DNA of 64,000 nucleotides from CAZRKC01 sp964600665 (GCA_964600665.1 CAZRKC010000001.1:1-64000); one strand, 5' to 3'. Numbered from the stretch's first letter, positions 1 through 10,329 are shown. Translations and numbers: made by a program. The notes: a model not told the origin generated them from the sequence alone.

Positions 1-1
1 A

Positions 2-78
<77 letters not shown>

Positions 79-84
79 AATGTT

Positions 85-161
85 TGGCGGAAGCGACGGG
101 AGTCGAACCCGCGATCTCCTGCGTGACAGGCAGGCATGTTAGACCACTACACCACGCCTCC
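85..161 (-). tRNA. tRNA-Asp (GTC)
   Basis: Minus-strand cloverleaf with 5' arm GGAGGCG, anticodon loop CTGTCAC (GTC), T loop GTTCGACTC, discriminator G and encoded CCA. The G discriminator is the expected identity element for tRNA-Asp. It lies six bases from tRNA-Phe and seven from tRNA-Val, so the three are probably one transcript. Confidence 0.95.
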
Positions 162-168
162 GCATGTA

Positions 169-244
<76 letters not shown>

Positions 245-266
245 AAGCATCAATCTAGCAAGTAAA

Positions 267-295
267 AGTATACACAAATTCTCCCGCTCCGTCAA
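267..295 (-). promoter_or_regulatory. Promoter of the tRNA-Val-Asp-Phe cluster
   Basis: On the minus strand TTGACG (295-290) and TATACT (272-267) are separated by 17 bases, a near-consensus sigma-A promoter. It lies between the stop of the amidohydrolase gene and the first tRNA, pointing into the tRNAs. Confidence 0.8.
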
Positions 296-325
296 CACCA
301 GGTACACGAAACCATTGTTTTGCAA

Positions 326-1681
326 TCATCTTTCGCTGGCAATAAATTTACCATATCCTGGCATTGCAATAATCTCGCCGTCATGATAGATGATCTCGCC
401 TCTCAAAATCGTTGTTTTAACTTTACCCTTGACCCTCATCCCTTCATATGGTGTCCAGCCGGCAACATAGTGAAGGGTTTTTTCAGCTAATACCCATTCA
501 TAATCCGGATCAAAAATAACTACATCACCATCTGCTCCTGGTAGCAAATTACCTTTCTGCGGGTAGAGTCCGAACAACTTAGCCGGGTTCTCACTCAAGT
601 ATCGTACCATCTGGAACAAATTGATTTTCCCTTTTGCAACTCCCTCACTATGGACAATGTGCACAATCGTTTCCACGCCGGGTGCTCCGGATGAATTTAG
701 AAAGATATTTTCTTCATTCAGCTTTGTTGAAATTGGATGAGGGGCATGATCTGATGTGATTAAGTCCAGTTTGTTTTCAGACAAAAGCTTCCATAACCCT
801 TCGCAGTCCTGTCTTTCTCGCAAAGGAGGATTGATTTTTGATCGGCCCCCCATTTCATTCATCTGATCGATAGAAAGAACTAAGTAATGGGGGCAAGTTT
901 CGCAACTGATGTGAGGATATGTTACTTTTTCCCTATGGACGATTTCTACACTCTCTGGAAGACTTAGGTGAAAGAAATGGACATGGGCGCCAGCTGCTTT
1001 AGCAAATTGAATTGCACTAGCTACCGCTTCAGTCTCTGAAACAGGTGGATGAGCTTCCGCATGAGCACGCGGATAAAACTTCCCACTTTCTTTTAGCTTT
1101 TTCTCAAAGTGCTTGAGGATATCATCATTCTCTGCATGAAGTCCCCCAATCATCCCAACCTTGGCTAATTCGCAAAAGGCATCAAACAGCTCACCGTCAT
1201 TCACTCTTTTCATTCTGTTTGGGGCTGTATCAGACATGAGGAGTTTATAACCAACAAGGCCAAGTTTTGATGTTTGTTCAATTTCTTGAATGCTGGTTGG
1301 TGTAACTGCACCGAGGAATGCAAAATCAACAATCGCTTCTCTTTTACATCTCTCTAGTTTTTCTTCAAGTTGCGCAACTGTTACCGGTGCAGTCGGTAGA
1401 TCCAACGGATGATCAACGATTGTTGTCACGCCCCCAGCAGCAGCTGCACGGGTAGAATTGGTAATCCCTTCATTTGGTGTGCCAAAGGAATGCACATGGG
1501 CATCGATAAAGCCCGGAAAAACAAAGCAGTCGCCTCCATCAATCAAATCCTTTGCTTCTGGCATCGAGTTTTGATCACCGACAGCAACGATCTTTCCATG
1601 ATGAATTGCCACACCGCCTCGATAAATAATCTCTTGTCCGAAAACAATATTACCTAGCACCACTTTGTCAACTTTTCCCAT
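326..1681 (-). CDS. Cyclic amidohydrolase (allantoinase/dihydropyrimidinase family)
   Basis: This 451-residue cytosolic protein should hydrolyse a cyclic amide such as allantoin, a dihydropyrimidine or a hydantoin with a binuclear metal centre. Visible ligands are the D-A-H-V-H motif (H62, H64), the carboxylated-lysine motif GYK (K146), H182 in HAEN, H238, and D311 in SDHAPH. Length matches the family. The stretch GGVTTIVDHPLD around 83-94 looks more like allantoinases than D-hydantoinases, but the substrate cannot be fixed from sequence. The ATG at 1681 has GGAGGTAATATC before it. It is followed on the same strand by the tRNA cluster with its own promoter. The gene upstream, murD, ends 28 bases away, so co-transcription is possible. 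Confidence 0.85.
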   Translation of the reverse strand: MGKVDKVVLGNIVFGQEIIYRGGVAIHHGKIVAVGDQNSMPEAKDLIDGGDCFVFPGFIDAHVHSFGTPNEGITNSTRAAAAGGVTTIVDHPLDLPTAPVTVAQLEEKLERCKREAIVDFAFLGAVTPTSIQEIEQTSKLGLVGYKLLMSDTAPNRMKRVNDGELFDAFCELAKVGMIGGLHAENDDILKHFEKKLKESGKFYPRAHAEAHPPVSETEAVASAIQFAKAAGAHVHFFHLSLPESVEIVHREKVTYPHISCETCPHYLVLSIDQMNEMGGRSKINPPLRERQDCEGLWKLLSENKLDLITSDHAPHPISTKLNEENIFLNSSGAPGVETIVHIVHSEGVAKGKINLFQMVRYLSENPAKLFGLYPQKGNLLPGADGDVVIFDPDYEWVLAEKTLHYVAGWTPYEGMRVKGKVKTTILRGEIIYHDGEIIAMPGYGKFIASER

Positions 1682-1709
1682 GATATTACCTCCATTCGCT
1701 AGATGCGGT

Positions 1710-3107
1710 TTATGTCAAAGATTCAACAACTGTAGTAAATACATCACCACGCTCTTCATAATTAGTGAACATATCATAGCTTGCACAAGCCGGTGACAAG
1801 AGAACAATACCACCAGGACTTGTTTGGGAAGCTTCCATGATCGCCTCTTCAATGCTCAGCTTATGTGAAATCGAAATACGACTGCTTTGATAACCTATTG
1901 CCTTCTTTACAGATTCTTCGATTTGATTCGCAGTGACTCCGATCAAAATCAATCGGGATACTTTCTTAACGATTACTTGAGCCAACTCTTCAAAGGAAAC
2001 ATGCTTATCGTATCCTCCAGCAATCAGTGTAATTGGATCATCAAAAGCATTGATCGCAGAAATGGTTGATTCCGGAGTTGTCGCCTTCGAGTCATTGTAA
2101 TAACGGATGCCATTATGTTCGCGAACAAAAGATAGTCTGTGCTTGATTCCTGAGAAAGTGCGAGCAACATCCTTAATTGCATCAATCTCGGCACCCGATA
2201 ACCTTGCAATCATGGCAGCAACCAAAATATTCCCAACATTGTGTCTGCCAGGGAGTCGTATCTCATCAAGATTACAAATCTCCTCGGTCTTCCCTTCCCA
2301 CTTCCAGAAAATTTTTCTATCTTTCAGATATCCTCCTTCACTCAATTCTTGCTCGACACTGAAAGGAATGAGGATACCAGGTATCTCCTGGGCCATCATT
2401 TTTGTTTTTGGGTAATCCATGTTGAGGATTGTTATGCCATCACTTTTCTGAAATCTGAAGATATTTTTTTTTGCGTTTTCATATTCGCTCATGGAACGAT
2501 GCTGGTCCAGATGGTTTGGGAATATGTTCAATACGGCAGCAATTTGGGGGCTTTTATCCATGATTTCCAGTTGAAAACTACTAAGTTCTAACACTACACA
2601 AGCGTCTGATTCAATCGAGTGTGCTTCGCTTAGAAGAGGAGTCCCGATGTTTCCTCCAACATAAGTGGTTAATCCTGATTTTTTCAGCATTTCCCCTGTC
2701 AGTGTCGTCGTGGTCGTTTTTCCAATACTCCCAGTAATTCCGATTGTTTTCCCTTGACAAAGGTCAAAAAAGAGACCCATCTCACTATCAATTTCCGCAC
2801 CGTTCTTAACCGCTTGGCTAATTTCAGGCAGATCTTTTGGAATGCCTGGTGTCACAAATAGAAAATCCTCATCTAATTCATGCAGATACTCCTCGCCAAA
2901 ATAAAATTTTACCGGATCTGATTTATACAAATCGGTCACATGATTCATTGAACTTTGCTTTTTTTTGTCACGAGCCGACACAACTGCGCCAATATCCAAA
3001 AGAAAACGAACCAAAGGGACATTACTTCTACCCAAACCGATCACAGATGCATTTTTACCCGATAGTCTATGTTTTAATTGCTCATATTGAAACTTATAGT
3101 CCTTCAT
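1710..3107 (-). CDS. murD: UDP-N-acetylmuramoylalanine--D-glutamate ligase
   Basis: MurD adds D-glutamate to UDP-MurNAc-L-alanine in the cytoplasmic stage of peptidoglycan synthesis. The protein has an N-terminal nucleotide-sugar domain with a GLGRSN motif, then the Mur-ligase P-loop GITGSIGKTTTTT, the central region with NIFPNHLDQH, and the C-terminal ligase domain with YNDSKATTPEST. All are standard Mur-ligase features. I use the ATG at 3107 because GGGGGGA sits six bases before it; a longer frame opens at 3134 and overlaps the stop of the upstream gene as ATGA, so translational coupling is possible. The gene is isolated here, away from any dcw cell-wall cluster. Length of 465 residues is normal. 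Confidence 0.92.
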   Translation of the reverse strand: MKDYKFQYEQLKHRLSGKNASVIGLGRSNVPLVRFLLDIGAVVSARDKKKQSSMNHVTDLYKSDPVKFYFGEEYLHELDEDFLFVTPGIPKDLPEISQAVKNGAEIDSEMGLFFDLCQGKTIGITGSIGKTTTTTLTGEMLKKSGLTTYVGGNIGTPLLSEAHSIESDACVVLELSSFQLEIMDKSPQIAAVLNIFPNHLDQHRSMSEYENAKKNIFRFQKSDGITILNMDYPKTKMMAQEIPGILIPFSVEQELSEGGYLKDRKIFWKWEGKTEEICNLDEIRLPGRHNVGNILVAAMIARLSGAEIDAIKDVARTFSGIKHRLSFVREHNGIRYYNDSKATTPESTISAINAFDDPITLIAGGYDKHVSFEELAQVIVKKVSRLILIGVTANQIEESVKKAIGYQSSRISISHKLSIEEAIMEASQTSPGGIVLLSPACASYDMFTNYEERGDVFTTVVESLT

Positions 3108-3130
3108 GCAGGTCCCCCCATCAATCAACC

Positions 3131-3472
3131 TCATTCATATTTTTCATTTGCAATATCCCGGAATTTTGCGATTGCCTGCTCTTTTGACGTACCCCATGCT
3201 TCCAGGTAAGGATCTTTGCACCAAACTCTGATTTGACTTGTATGGCGGAAATAATCAATCTGAACAGGTAACCAAAAAAGCTCAGTCATGACAATGTCGA
3301 CTTCAAACCGTTCCGGTTTCTCATCTTGGTTAATTTCCTTTTCAATTTTGACAACACCATTTTCTGACTCAATAACCAAAACATCCCCTGGTTTGAGTTC
3401 CATTTCGTTCAATAATGCTGCTGGCAAAGTAATCTGATTACCTTTCCGGATCTCCATACGATATTTACTCAT
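3131..3472 (-). CDS. AbrB/SpoVT-type DNA-binding protein with C-terminal extension
   Basis: The first 50 residues (KGNQITLPAALLNEMELKPGDVL) are a swapped-hairpin AbrB/MazE DNA-binding fold, as in transition-state regulators and antitoxins. The remaining 60 residues contain EAWGTSKEQAIAKFRDIA, which recalls the C-terminal helix of HicB-like antitoxins; that resemblance is weak. The gene ends by overlapping the longer murD frame. No adjacent toxin gene was found, so an antitoxin role is not supported. The target is unknown. The ATG at 3472 starts MSKYRMEIRK. Confidence 0.7.
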   Translation of the reverse strand: MSKYRMEIRKGNQITLPAALLNEMELKPGDVLVIESENGVVKIEKEINQDEKPERFEVDIVMTELFWLPVQIDYFRHTSQIRVWCKDPYLEAWGTSKEQAIAKFRDIANEKYE

Positions 3473-3497
3473 CCATATCGCCCCAGTCTAATGGAAA

Positions 3498-4277
3498 CTA
3501 TTCTGCTAAAATAGCATCATAGCAAATTCGTGCAATTTCTGCAATAAAACGGTGCCCTGAAGGAATATCCGTTACACCCTCAGAGAGAACGCACATATAA
3601 AAGCGTTTCTTATTTGCATAGATGATACCTGCATTATGCGTGATACCTGTATCTTCACCTGTTTTATGTGCAACCACCGCATCATTGGGTAGCATTAGTG
3701 GTATCTTATGATTCAGCTGTTGCATTTTGAGTAAGCCGATCATGTCATTGCAGGCATCTTTGTCTAAAAAATCAGTATTATCCAGTGATTTGAGGGAGAG
3801 AACGATATCCCATGCCGTGATTTCATTTCTAATACCCTGCCTCGCTAATTCTGGCATCATCAGTTTTCTTCGCAGGATGGACCTTTCCATGCCAATTGAA
3901 CGCATTAACGTATTGATCGAGTCAATACCTGCTTTTTCTATCATCATATTCGTTGCGGTGTTGTCACTTACTGTGATCATCAGGGCAACCACATCTCTGA
4001 TTGTAAGATTTATTCCCAGATGCAGGACTTGCAATACCCCGCATCCTCCCACCACTTCTTCTGCTTTTAAAGTTAATATATCATCCAGTGACAGTGACTT
4101 CTCTCTGTCTTGACGATAGATTTCCATCATAATTGGCACTTTGATCACACTTGCTGCCGAAAAAAGCCCTTGTGCATTATCTTCATACGTCTCACCAGAT
4201 TGGGGGTCTTCAATCATTATTCCCCAAGAACCGGATTGTGTAGACCTAAGGTCTTTGATGCGGTCTTTCCAGTTCAA
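3498..4277 (-). CDS. Class A beta-lactamase-like serine hydrolase without signal peptide
   Basis: The protein carries the three active-site motifs of penicillin-recognising enzymes: S43-V-I-K46, S104-D105-N106 and K205-T206-G207. A glutamate (E143 in MPEL) sits where class A enzymes have their general base. Length (259 residues) fits the catalytic domain alone. I start at the TTG at 4277, preceded by AAAGGAGGG; the frame is open up to 4316 but that region lies inside the upstream gene. No signal peptide or lipobox is visible, so either the enzyme is cytosolic or it is a homologue acting on an intracellular peptide or ester. True beta-lactamase activity is not established. The upstream dehydrogenase overlaps or abuts it. 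Confidence 0.75.
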   Translation of the reverse strand: MNWKDRIKDLRSTQSGSWGIMIEDPQSGETYEDNAQGLFSAASVIKVPIMMEIYRQDREKSLSLDDILTLKAEEVVGGCGVLQVLHLGINLTIRDVVALMITVSDNTATNMMIEKAGIDSINTLMRSIGMERSILRRKLMMPELARQGIRNEITAWDIVLSLKSLDNTDFLDKDACNDMIGLLKMQQLNHKIPLMLPNDAVVAHKTGEDTGITHNAGIIYANKKRFYMCVLSEGVTDIPSGHRFIAEIARICYDAILAE

Positions 4278-4290
4278 CTCATTCCCTCCT

Positions 4291-5262
4291 TTAATAGCGT
4301 CGAATTTTGTCAACATACGTTGCCATGTCTTTATCAGCTAGAAAAGCTCTCAAATTATTGACAAATACTTTGACGATTCGATCCACATGTCGTTCTGCAG
4401 GAGCCATTGCCGCCATATGAGGCGTAATAATTAAATTTGGAGCATCATACATCTCATCATCTTGAGATAATGGTTCAGGATCAGTCACATCAAGCCCTGC
4501 TCCTGCAATCCACCCTTCTTTAAGCGCTTTAATCATTGCCGGACTCTGAATGATCCTTCCCCTGGCAATGTTAACAATATATGAAGTTTCCTTCATTCTC
4601 TGGAGTTCCTTTTCACCAATAAGCCCTTCTGTCTCAGTTGTCAGTGCTGCTGCTACGACCACAAAATCCGATTCATTCAGTAACTCATCCAAACGGCTTG
4701 CAGGTAGGAGGATATCAACATACGGTTCTTCCCGCATGATTCTTTTCTTCGTTGCAATCACTTTCATGTTATATGCCGTCTTTGCTTTTCGTGCTATTTC
4801 TAGCCCAATGCTCCCAAGTCCGATGATGCCCATGGTTTTGCCTTCCATTTCTGTGACAGGACTCCGTTTCCATTCTCGATTAAGCTGATTGCCATAGAAA
4901 AGATGTATTCCTCGAGTCAGTGCGGTCAATAATGCAAAAGCATGTTCTGAAACTGGAATGTCATAGACACCGCGCGAGTTGGTCAATTTAACCGCACTGT
5001 CAATGAACTCAGGATAAAACAGTGCGTCCACACCTGCACTCAGCGCATGAATCCATTTTAATTCCTTCGCTTTAATGAATGCATCACGAGGAAACTCCCA
5101 TCCTAGCGAAGCAACGATATCGGCATCGGCCAAATACGGTTCACCCTCAATGGTGTTTTTTGCCAGATGTAACCTGATGCGTGGATCAACTGCCTCAATT
5201 TCATTTTTGTGCTTTTGAGTCAAATCTGAAAGATATAAAATATGAATCAAACTGCTGTCCAT
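4291..5262 (-). CDS. D-2-hydroxyacid dehydrogenase (NAD-dependent), paralogue 1
   Basis: This enzyme of the D-isomer-specific 2-hydroxyacid dehydrogenase family would interconvert a 2-oxoacid and a D-2-hydroxyacid. The NAD-binding domain has GIIGLGSIG. The catalytic Arg is in VNIARG, the Glu in DVTDPEPL, and the His in TPHMAA. The N-terminal part has WIHALSAGVD, shared with the two paralogues at 29.4-31.4 kb. AAGGAGG lies four and seven bases before two consecutive ATG codons (5265 and 5262); the second has the better spacing. The substrate is unknown; amino-acid-derived 2-oxoacids are plausible in a Stickland-type fermenter. Confidence 0.85.
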   Translation of the reverse strand: MDSSLIHILYLSDLTQKHKNEIEAVDPRIRLHLAKNTIEGEPYLADADIVASLGWEFPRDAFIKAKELKWIHALSAGVDALFYPEFIDSAVKLTNSRGVYDIPVSEHAFALLTALTRGIHLFYGNQLNREWKRSPVTEMEGKTMGIIGLGSIGLEIARKAKTAYNMKVIATKKRIMREEPYVDILLPASRLDELLNESDFVVVAAALTTETEGLIGEKELQRMKETSYIVNIARGRIIQSPAMIKALKEGWIAGAGLDVTDPEPLSQDDEMYDAPNLIITPHMAAMAPAERHVDRIVKVFVNNLRAFLADKDMATYVDKIRRY

Positions 5263-5333
5263 CATAAGCCCTCCTTTCAATATTCAATGTTGAATTCGCT
5301 AACATGTCAATATTTCCTTTCAGTGTGAAATAA

Positions 5334-5358
5334 AGAATCCCGGTTTCCCGGGATTCTC
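5334..5358 (-). terminator. guaB intrinsic terminator
   Basis: Minus strand: AGAATCCCGG and CCGGGATTCT form a perfect 10-bp stem with a GAAA tetraloop, followed by TTATTT. It starts directly at the guaB stop codon. Confidence 0.85.
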
Positions 5359-6837
<1,479 letters not shown>

Positions 6838-6869
6838 TTATTGATTCGGATTTGTTTGAAATTTTCAAC

Positions 6870-6878
6870 ATTATATCA
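6870..6878 (-). promoter_or_regulatory. guaB: Probable guaB promoter (extended -10)
   Basis: Minus strand TGATATAAT combines a TGn extension with a perfect TATAAT box (6875-6870), 54 bases before the guaB start. No good -35 box is visible at 16-18 bases, which is common for extended -10 promoters. Confidence 0.5.
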
Positions 6879-7082
6879 CACATTAGAAATGATTACTACT
6901 AGATATTGATAATTATCCCAATTTGCCAGCCCCTTGATAAAGTTGCGCAGGGATTTATCCTTTTGGGAAGAACCATATAATTGACCCCAGAGGAGGTCAA
7001 GAATGGGGATCCGCTGTATGATTCACATCACATTATTTACTGCCAAGCGTTCTTTTAGCACTGATCATAAGGGGGAATTCAT

Positions 7083-7880
7083 GTGAAAGCAATATTTTCG
7101 TTAACAAGTACAGAATCAAAACGATTGATTGCAAAAGCCGTTGCCCAAATGAATGAAGTTAAAAATGCCATGAAGGATGGAAAAATCATTATCGGTGGAG
7201 GAACGACAAACGGTTTTGTCCTCGAAGAATTGACCGGAAATTCTGTCGACAAAGCTAATTTCACATTTGGTATCGTCAATAAAGGAATCCACTGCATTAC
7301 ATCCTCCAACAATCGAAGAGCAAAAATACCGGCTGTTTTAGTCAACGGACAGACCTCCGAGATGCCAGTACAAGAAGTGCTCAAGGGGTTTACAAAAGAC
7401 GATGTTTTCATAAAAGGGGCCAATGCAGTTGACCCCCAGGGTAATATTGGCATTCTTGTGGGAAGTCCGGTCGGAGGGACCATCGGGGGCGCATTTCCAA
7501 CATTAGTCTCAAGAAAATCAAAATTGATTGTTCCGGTTGGATTGGAGAAATTGATACCTTCGGTCTATAAAGCTGCATCTTTTGGCGGCATGTATGACTG
7601 GGATTATTCTTTAGGTATGCGATGCTCTTTATGGCCAGTATCTGATGCCATCGTTGTTACTGAAATTGAAGCTTTATCAATTCTTGCTGACGTCAATGCT
7701 ATCTTGATGAGTGCTGGTGGAACCGGATTAACGGCTGGAGCAGTAACTATCGCCATTTCTGGGAACGAAAAGAATGTCAAAAGCGCTTTTGATCTCATTA
7801 AGAATATCAAAGGTGAACCTGCCCTTGCAGATACGAAACGACCTTGCTCTGAATGTGATAGTCCCTGCAATATTGTATAA
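7083..7880 (+). CDS. Conserved protein of unknown function with Cys-rich C-terminus
   Basis: I do not recognise a named family. The 265-residue protein is soluble and glycine-rich, with KIIIGGGTTNGFVLEEL near residue 35, KGANAVDPQGNIGILVGSPVGGTIGG in the middle, and a tail holding four cysteines in CSECDSPC. The middle part is reminiscent of Rossmann-like CoA-transferase or LUD-type folds, but that is only an impression. The GTG start at 7083 follows AAGGGGGAATTCAT. It is transcribed alone from a 266-base leader and converges on the YchF-type gene, sharing a terminator whose arms contain both stop codons. The paired cysteines suggest metal or cluster binding. Confidence 0.75.
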   Translation: MKAIFSLTSTESKRLIAKAVAQMNEVKNAMKDGKIIIGGGTTNGFVLEELTGNSVDKANFTFGIVNKGIHCITSSNNRRAKIPAVLVNGQTSEMPVQEVLKGFTKDDVFIKGANAVDPQGNIGILVGSPVGGTIGGAFPTLVSRKSKLIVPVGLEKLIPSVYKAASFGGMYDWDYSLGMRCSLWPVSDAIVVTEIEALSILADVNAILMSAGGTGLTAGAVTIAISGNEKNVKSAFDLIKNIKGEPALADTKRPCSECDSPCNIV

Positions 7881-7906
7881 ATCAGGCAACCAGCCTGATT
7901 TATACA
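7874..7906. terminator. Bidirectional terminator spanning two convergent stop codons
   Basis: TGTATAAATCAGGC (7874-7887) and its exact reverse complement (7893-7906) are separated by AACCA. The 14-bp perfect stem contains the TAA of the plus-strand gene (7878-7880) and the TAA of the minus-strand GTPase gene (7902-7900). U-rich tails are short, so its strength is uncertain. Confidence 0.7.
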
Positions 7907-8994
7907 TTGAAACGGAAGTTGATAATGTCACCATCTTGGACTATGTATTCCTTCCCTTCAAGGCGGAAACCACCTTGCTCTTTAACTTTTACAGGGGACC
8001 CCCATTGTTTGAGCATGTCGAAATGGAACACCTCAGCTCGAATGAATCCTTTCTCAATGTCAGAGTGGATCTTTCCAGCTGCTTGTTTTGCGTTTGTCCC
8101 TTTTTTTATCGTCCATGCTTTGACTTCATCTTCTCCCACTGTAAAAAATGATATCAACCCCAGTAATTGGTAAGCTGCCTGAGCAAGTTTGTTAATACCC
8201 GGCTCATCAATACCCATTTCTTCTAAAAAGACCTGCTTATCAGAGTCGTCCAGTGTATCAATTTCTGCTTCCACCTTTGCACACAAATTCACAACAGGTA
8301 TGCTTTGTTTTTCAGCTTTCTTAAGCACGTCCGATACACCTTTAGCCACAGGACCATTCAATTCACCTTCATCCTGATTTATAACAATCATATAAGGTTT
8401 ATCTGTAAAAAAGGAGAAGCCACGAAGCAAATACCTCTCCTCTTCAGTCAAGCCCACAGTATGGACCGACTTACCGTCACTTAGGGCAATTAAACACTTT
8501 TCAAGCGCCGATAAAATGATGGCATTCTCTTTCGTTATTTTTTTCCCGCTAGTAATCTTCGCAATGTTCCGTTCAACTGCTTCTAGATCTGCAATCAACA
8601 GTTCCATTTCGATAGTTTCCCAATCCCGCATTGGATCGATACTGCCATCACTGTGTTCAATGGTGCTATCATCGAAAACCCGGATCACAAATACAAGTCC
8701 ATCTACATCACGAATGGTTGATAAAAATGAATTCCCAACACCTTTACCCTCACTTGACCCGCGAACTAACCCAGCCACATCAGTACACTCAATCTGCGCG
8801 TATACTGTTTTCTTAGGTTGATAATATCTGGATAAATAGTCGATACGGGAGTCAGGGACGAATGCTGTCGCAAGATTTGACTCTGTCTTACCAGAGAAAT
8901 ATTTAGAAGTGTCTGCTTGCGAATGGGTCAAGAGATTAAATATTGTCGTTTTACCACTAAGTGGCAACCCAACGATTCCAAATGTAAGACTCAT
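7900..8994 (-). CDS. ychF: YchF/Obg-family nucleotide-binding protein
   Basis: This 364-residue P-loop NTPase belongs to the Obg/YchF group, ribosome-associated proteins that in YchF prefer ATP. The G1 loop is GLPLSGKTT (9-17), differing from the usual GLPNVGKST. The G3 region DVAGLVRGSSEGKGVGN is typical of YchF. A TGS domain at the C-terminus contains FFTVGEDEVKAWTIKKGT and ends in the characteristic VQDGDIINFRFNV. The variant G1 loop makes it either a divergent YchF or a close paralogue. The ATG overlaps the stop of the small membrane-protein gene by four bases, so they are coupled. Confidence 0.85.
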   Translation of the reverse strand: MSLTFGIVGLPLSGKTTIFNLLTHSQADTSKYFSGKTESNLATAFVPDSRIDYLSRYYQPKKTVYAQIECTDVAGLVRGSSEGKGVGNSFLSTIRDVDGLVFVIRVFDDSTIEHSDGSIDPMRDWETIEMELLIADLEAVERNIAKITSGKKITKENAIILSALEKCLIALSDGKSVHTVGLTEEERYLLRGFSFFTDKPYMIVINQDEGELNGPVAKGVSDVLKKAEKQSIPVVNLCAKVEAEIDTLDDSDKQVFLEEMGIDEPGINKLAQAAYQLLGLISFFTVGEDEVKAWTIKKGTNAKQAAGKIHSDIEKGFIRAEVFHFDMLKQWGSPVKVKEQGGFRLEGKEYIVQDGDIINFRFNV

Positions 8995-9407
8995 AATTCA
9001 TCAGCTCCTCGATGCCCAGTACGACTGTGATTTGAGTTTTGCCGCAAAATCATGTCCATTTTATTAGCGTAAAAACCGCCTAACGCACCGAACATACTGT
9101 TATTGATCATCGCTACTATTACAACTGGAAGTGTGATTTGGTCCTGCAGTCCCATGGCAGCATTGATGGGTAATGATAGATTAAGACATACCATGCCAGC
9201 TAGCAATCCATGTACTACCTTTGATTTTGGTGCTCTCCATCCTGCCCAAAATCCACCCACAAACAAAGAAACCCAAGTGCTGATCATGACAAAAAGGCTG
9301 GCAATAAAACCAAGATTCATACCAGATAAAAATCCGATCACAAATCCCAACCCCATAGATATCAGAAAGGCAATCACTCCACCCTCTAAAATTCCTCTCC
9401 ATCTCAT
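8991..9407 (-). CDS. Small four-helix membrane protein (TIGR04086-like)
   Basis: The 138-residue protein has four hydrophobic segments, near residues 8-30, 33-55, 65-87 and 90-112, rich in glycine. It ends with a charged tail. Such proteins of the TIGR04086/YrzE type are common in Firmicutes and have no known function. It overlaps the YchF-type gene by ATGA and is preceded closely by the metal-dependent hydrolase gene, so the three form one minus-strand operon. The family assignment is by general pattern only. Confidence 0.6.
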   Translation of the reverse strand: MRWRGILEGGVIAFLISMGLGFVIGFLSGMNLGFIASLFVMISTWVSLFVGGFWAGWRAPKSKVVHGLLAGMVCLNLSLPINAAMGLQDQITLPVVIVAMINNSMFGALGGFYANKMDMILRQNSNHSRTGHRGADEL

Positions 9408-9419
9408 CCATCAATCACC

Positions 9420-10325
9420 TCACAGCGAAATCCCAAGAAGCTTTGCAGCATTTCCTCCGAATATCATTTGCATATCTTCTTTTTTCATACCTAACCACAT
9501 GCACACCCTAAATTGATCCTGCAGATACCGGATGGAGAACCCTCGCGGGAACCAGCTTGAGTCTGTGCCAAATATAATACGTTCTGGGCCAACTGTTTCA
9601 TATGCTTTCCTGTATAGGCTTTCTAAGGTAAGTTCGTAAGGCATCCATCTCATCCATTGATTTGATCCTGATGTATCCACATACACATTCGGACAACTCC
9701 AACAAAGATGGAGCAACTCTTGCCAATAACCGCACCCGAAATGGGGAACGATAATAGGTATTTCAGGAAAGTTGTGTGCGACATTAAAAATCGACAGCGG
9801 GCTGATCATTGGATGGGATGCAATGCCACCACCTGTACCCAGCAAACCAAAATGAATCATAATCGGTATTGATTTCTCAGCACAATACTCCCAAAATGGT
9901 ACCAAAGTCGGATCATCAAAACTAATATTCAAGCGAGGAGCCAAAATCTTGTATCCTTTCAAGCCAAACTCCTCGATCCCTTTTTGAAGTTCATCTCGTG
10001 CATTTGGTAGCGCAAGATCATGATGAGCAAACCCGTAAAACTTTTCTGGATGTAATGAACAGATTGAAGCAAGAGATTCGTTACCACCACCGGTCATAAA
10101 GACCACTTTATATAAACCATGGTTGTCAACTTCTGCTGCCCATTGAGCTGCTAAATCTTCTTTATTGACGTTCCCGACCACAGGTTCAGGGAAATCCCAT
10201 TCCATTCGGAATCGAGCTTGACGATCGCGATTATAATCTCGCAACTGATCTTTTTGTGCCCCTCCTCGCCAGCCTAGAGGGAAATGCGCATGATAGTCAA
10301 TGATGGTCAGTCCTTGAAATGACAT
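9420..10325 (-). CDS. Amidohydrolase_2-type metal-dependent hydrolase
   Basis: A TIM-barrel metal-dependent hydrolase or decarboxylase of the amidohydrolase-related (ACMSD-like) group, 301 residues. It starts with IDYHAHF (metal-binding His pair). It has HFGLLG and PHFGCGYW (His ligands) in the middle and IIFGTDSSWFPRG near residue 260 (the terminal Asp ligand). Relatives act on aromatic acid derivatives or resorcylate-type compounds; the substrate here is unknown. AAGGAGTGATACT precedes the ATG. Four bases separate it from the ROK kinase gene, so they are probably co-expressed. Confidence 0.75.
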   Translation of the reverse strand: MSFQGLTIIDYHAHFPLGWRGGAQKDQLRDYNRDRQARFRMEWDFPEPVVGNVNKEDLAAQWAAEVDNHGLYKVVFMTGGGNESLASICSLHPEKFYGFAHHDLALPNARDELQKGIEEFGLKGYKILAPRLNISFDDPTLVPFWEYCAEKSIPIMIHFGLLGTGGGIASHPMISPLSIFNVAHNFPEIPIIVPHFGCGYWQELLHLCWSCPNVYVDTSGSNQWMRWMPYELTLESLYRKAYETVGPERIIFGTDSSWFPRGFSIRYLQDQFRVCMWLGMKKEDMQMIFGGNAAKLLGISL

Positions 10326-10329
10326 AGTA

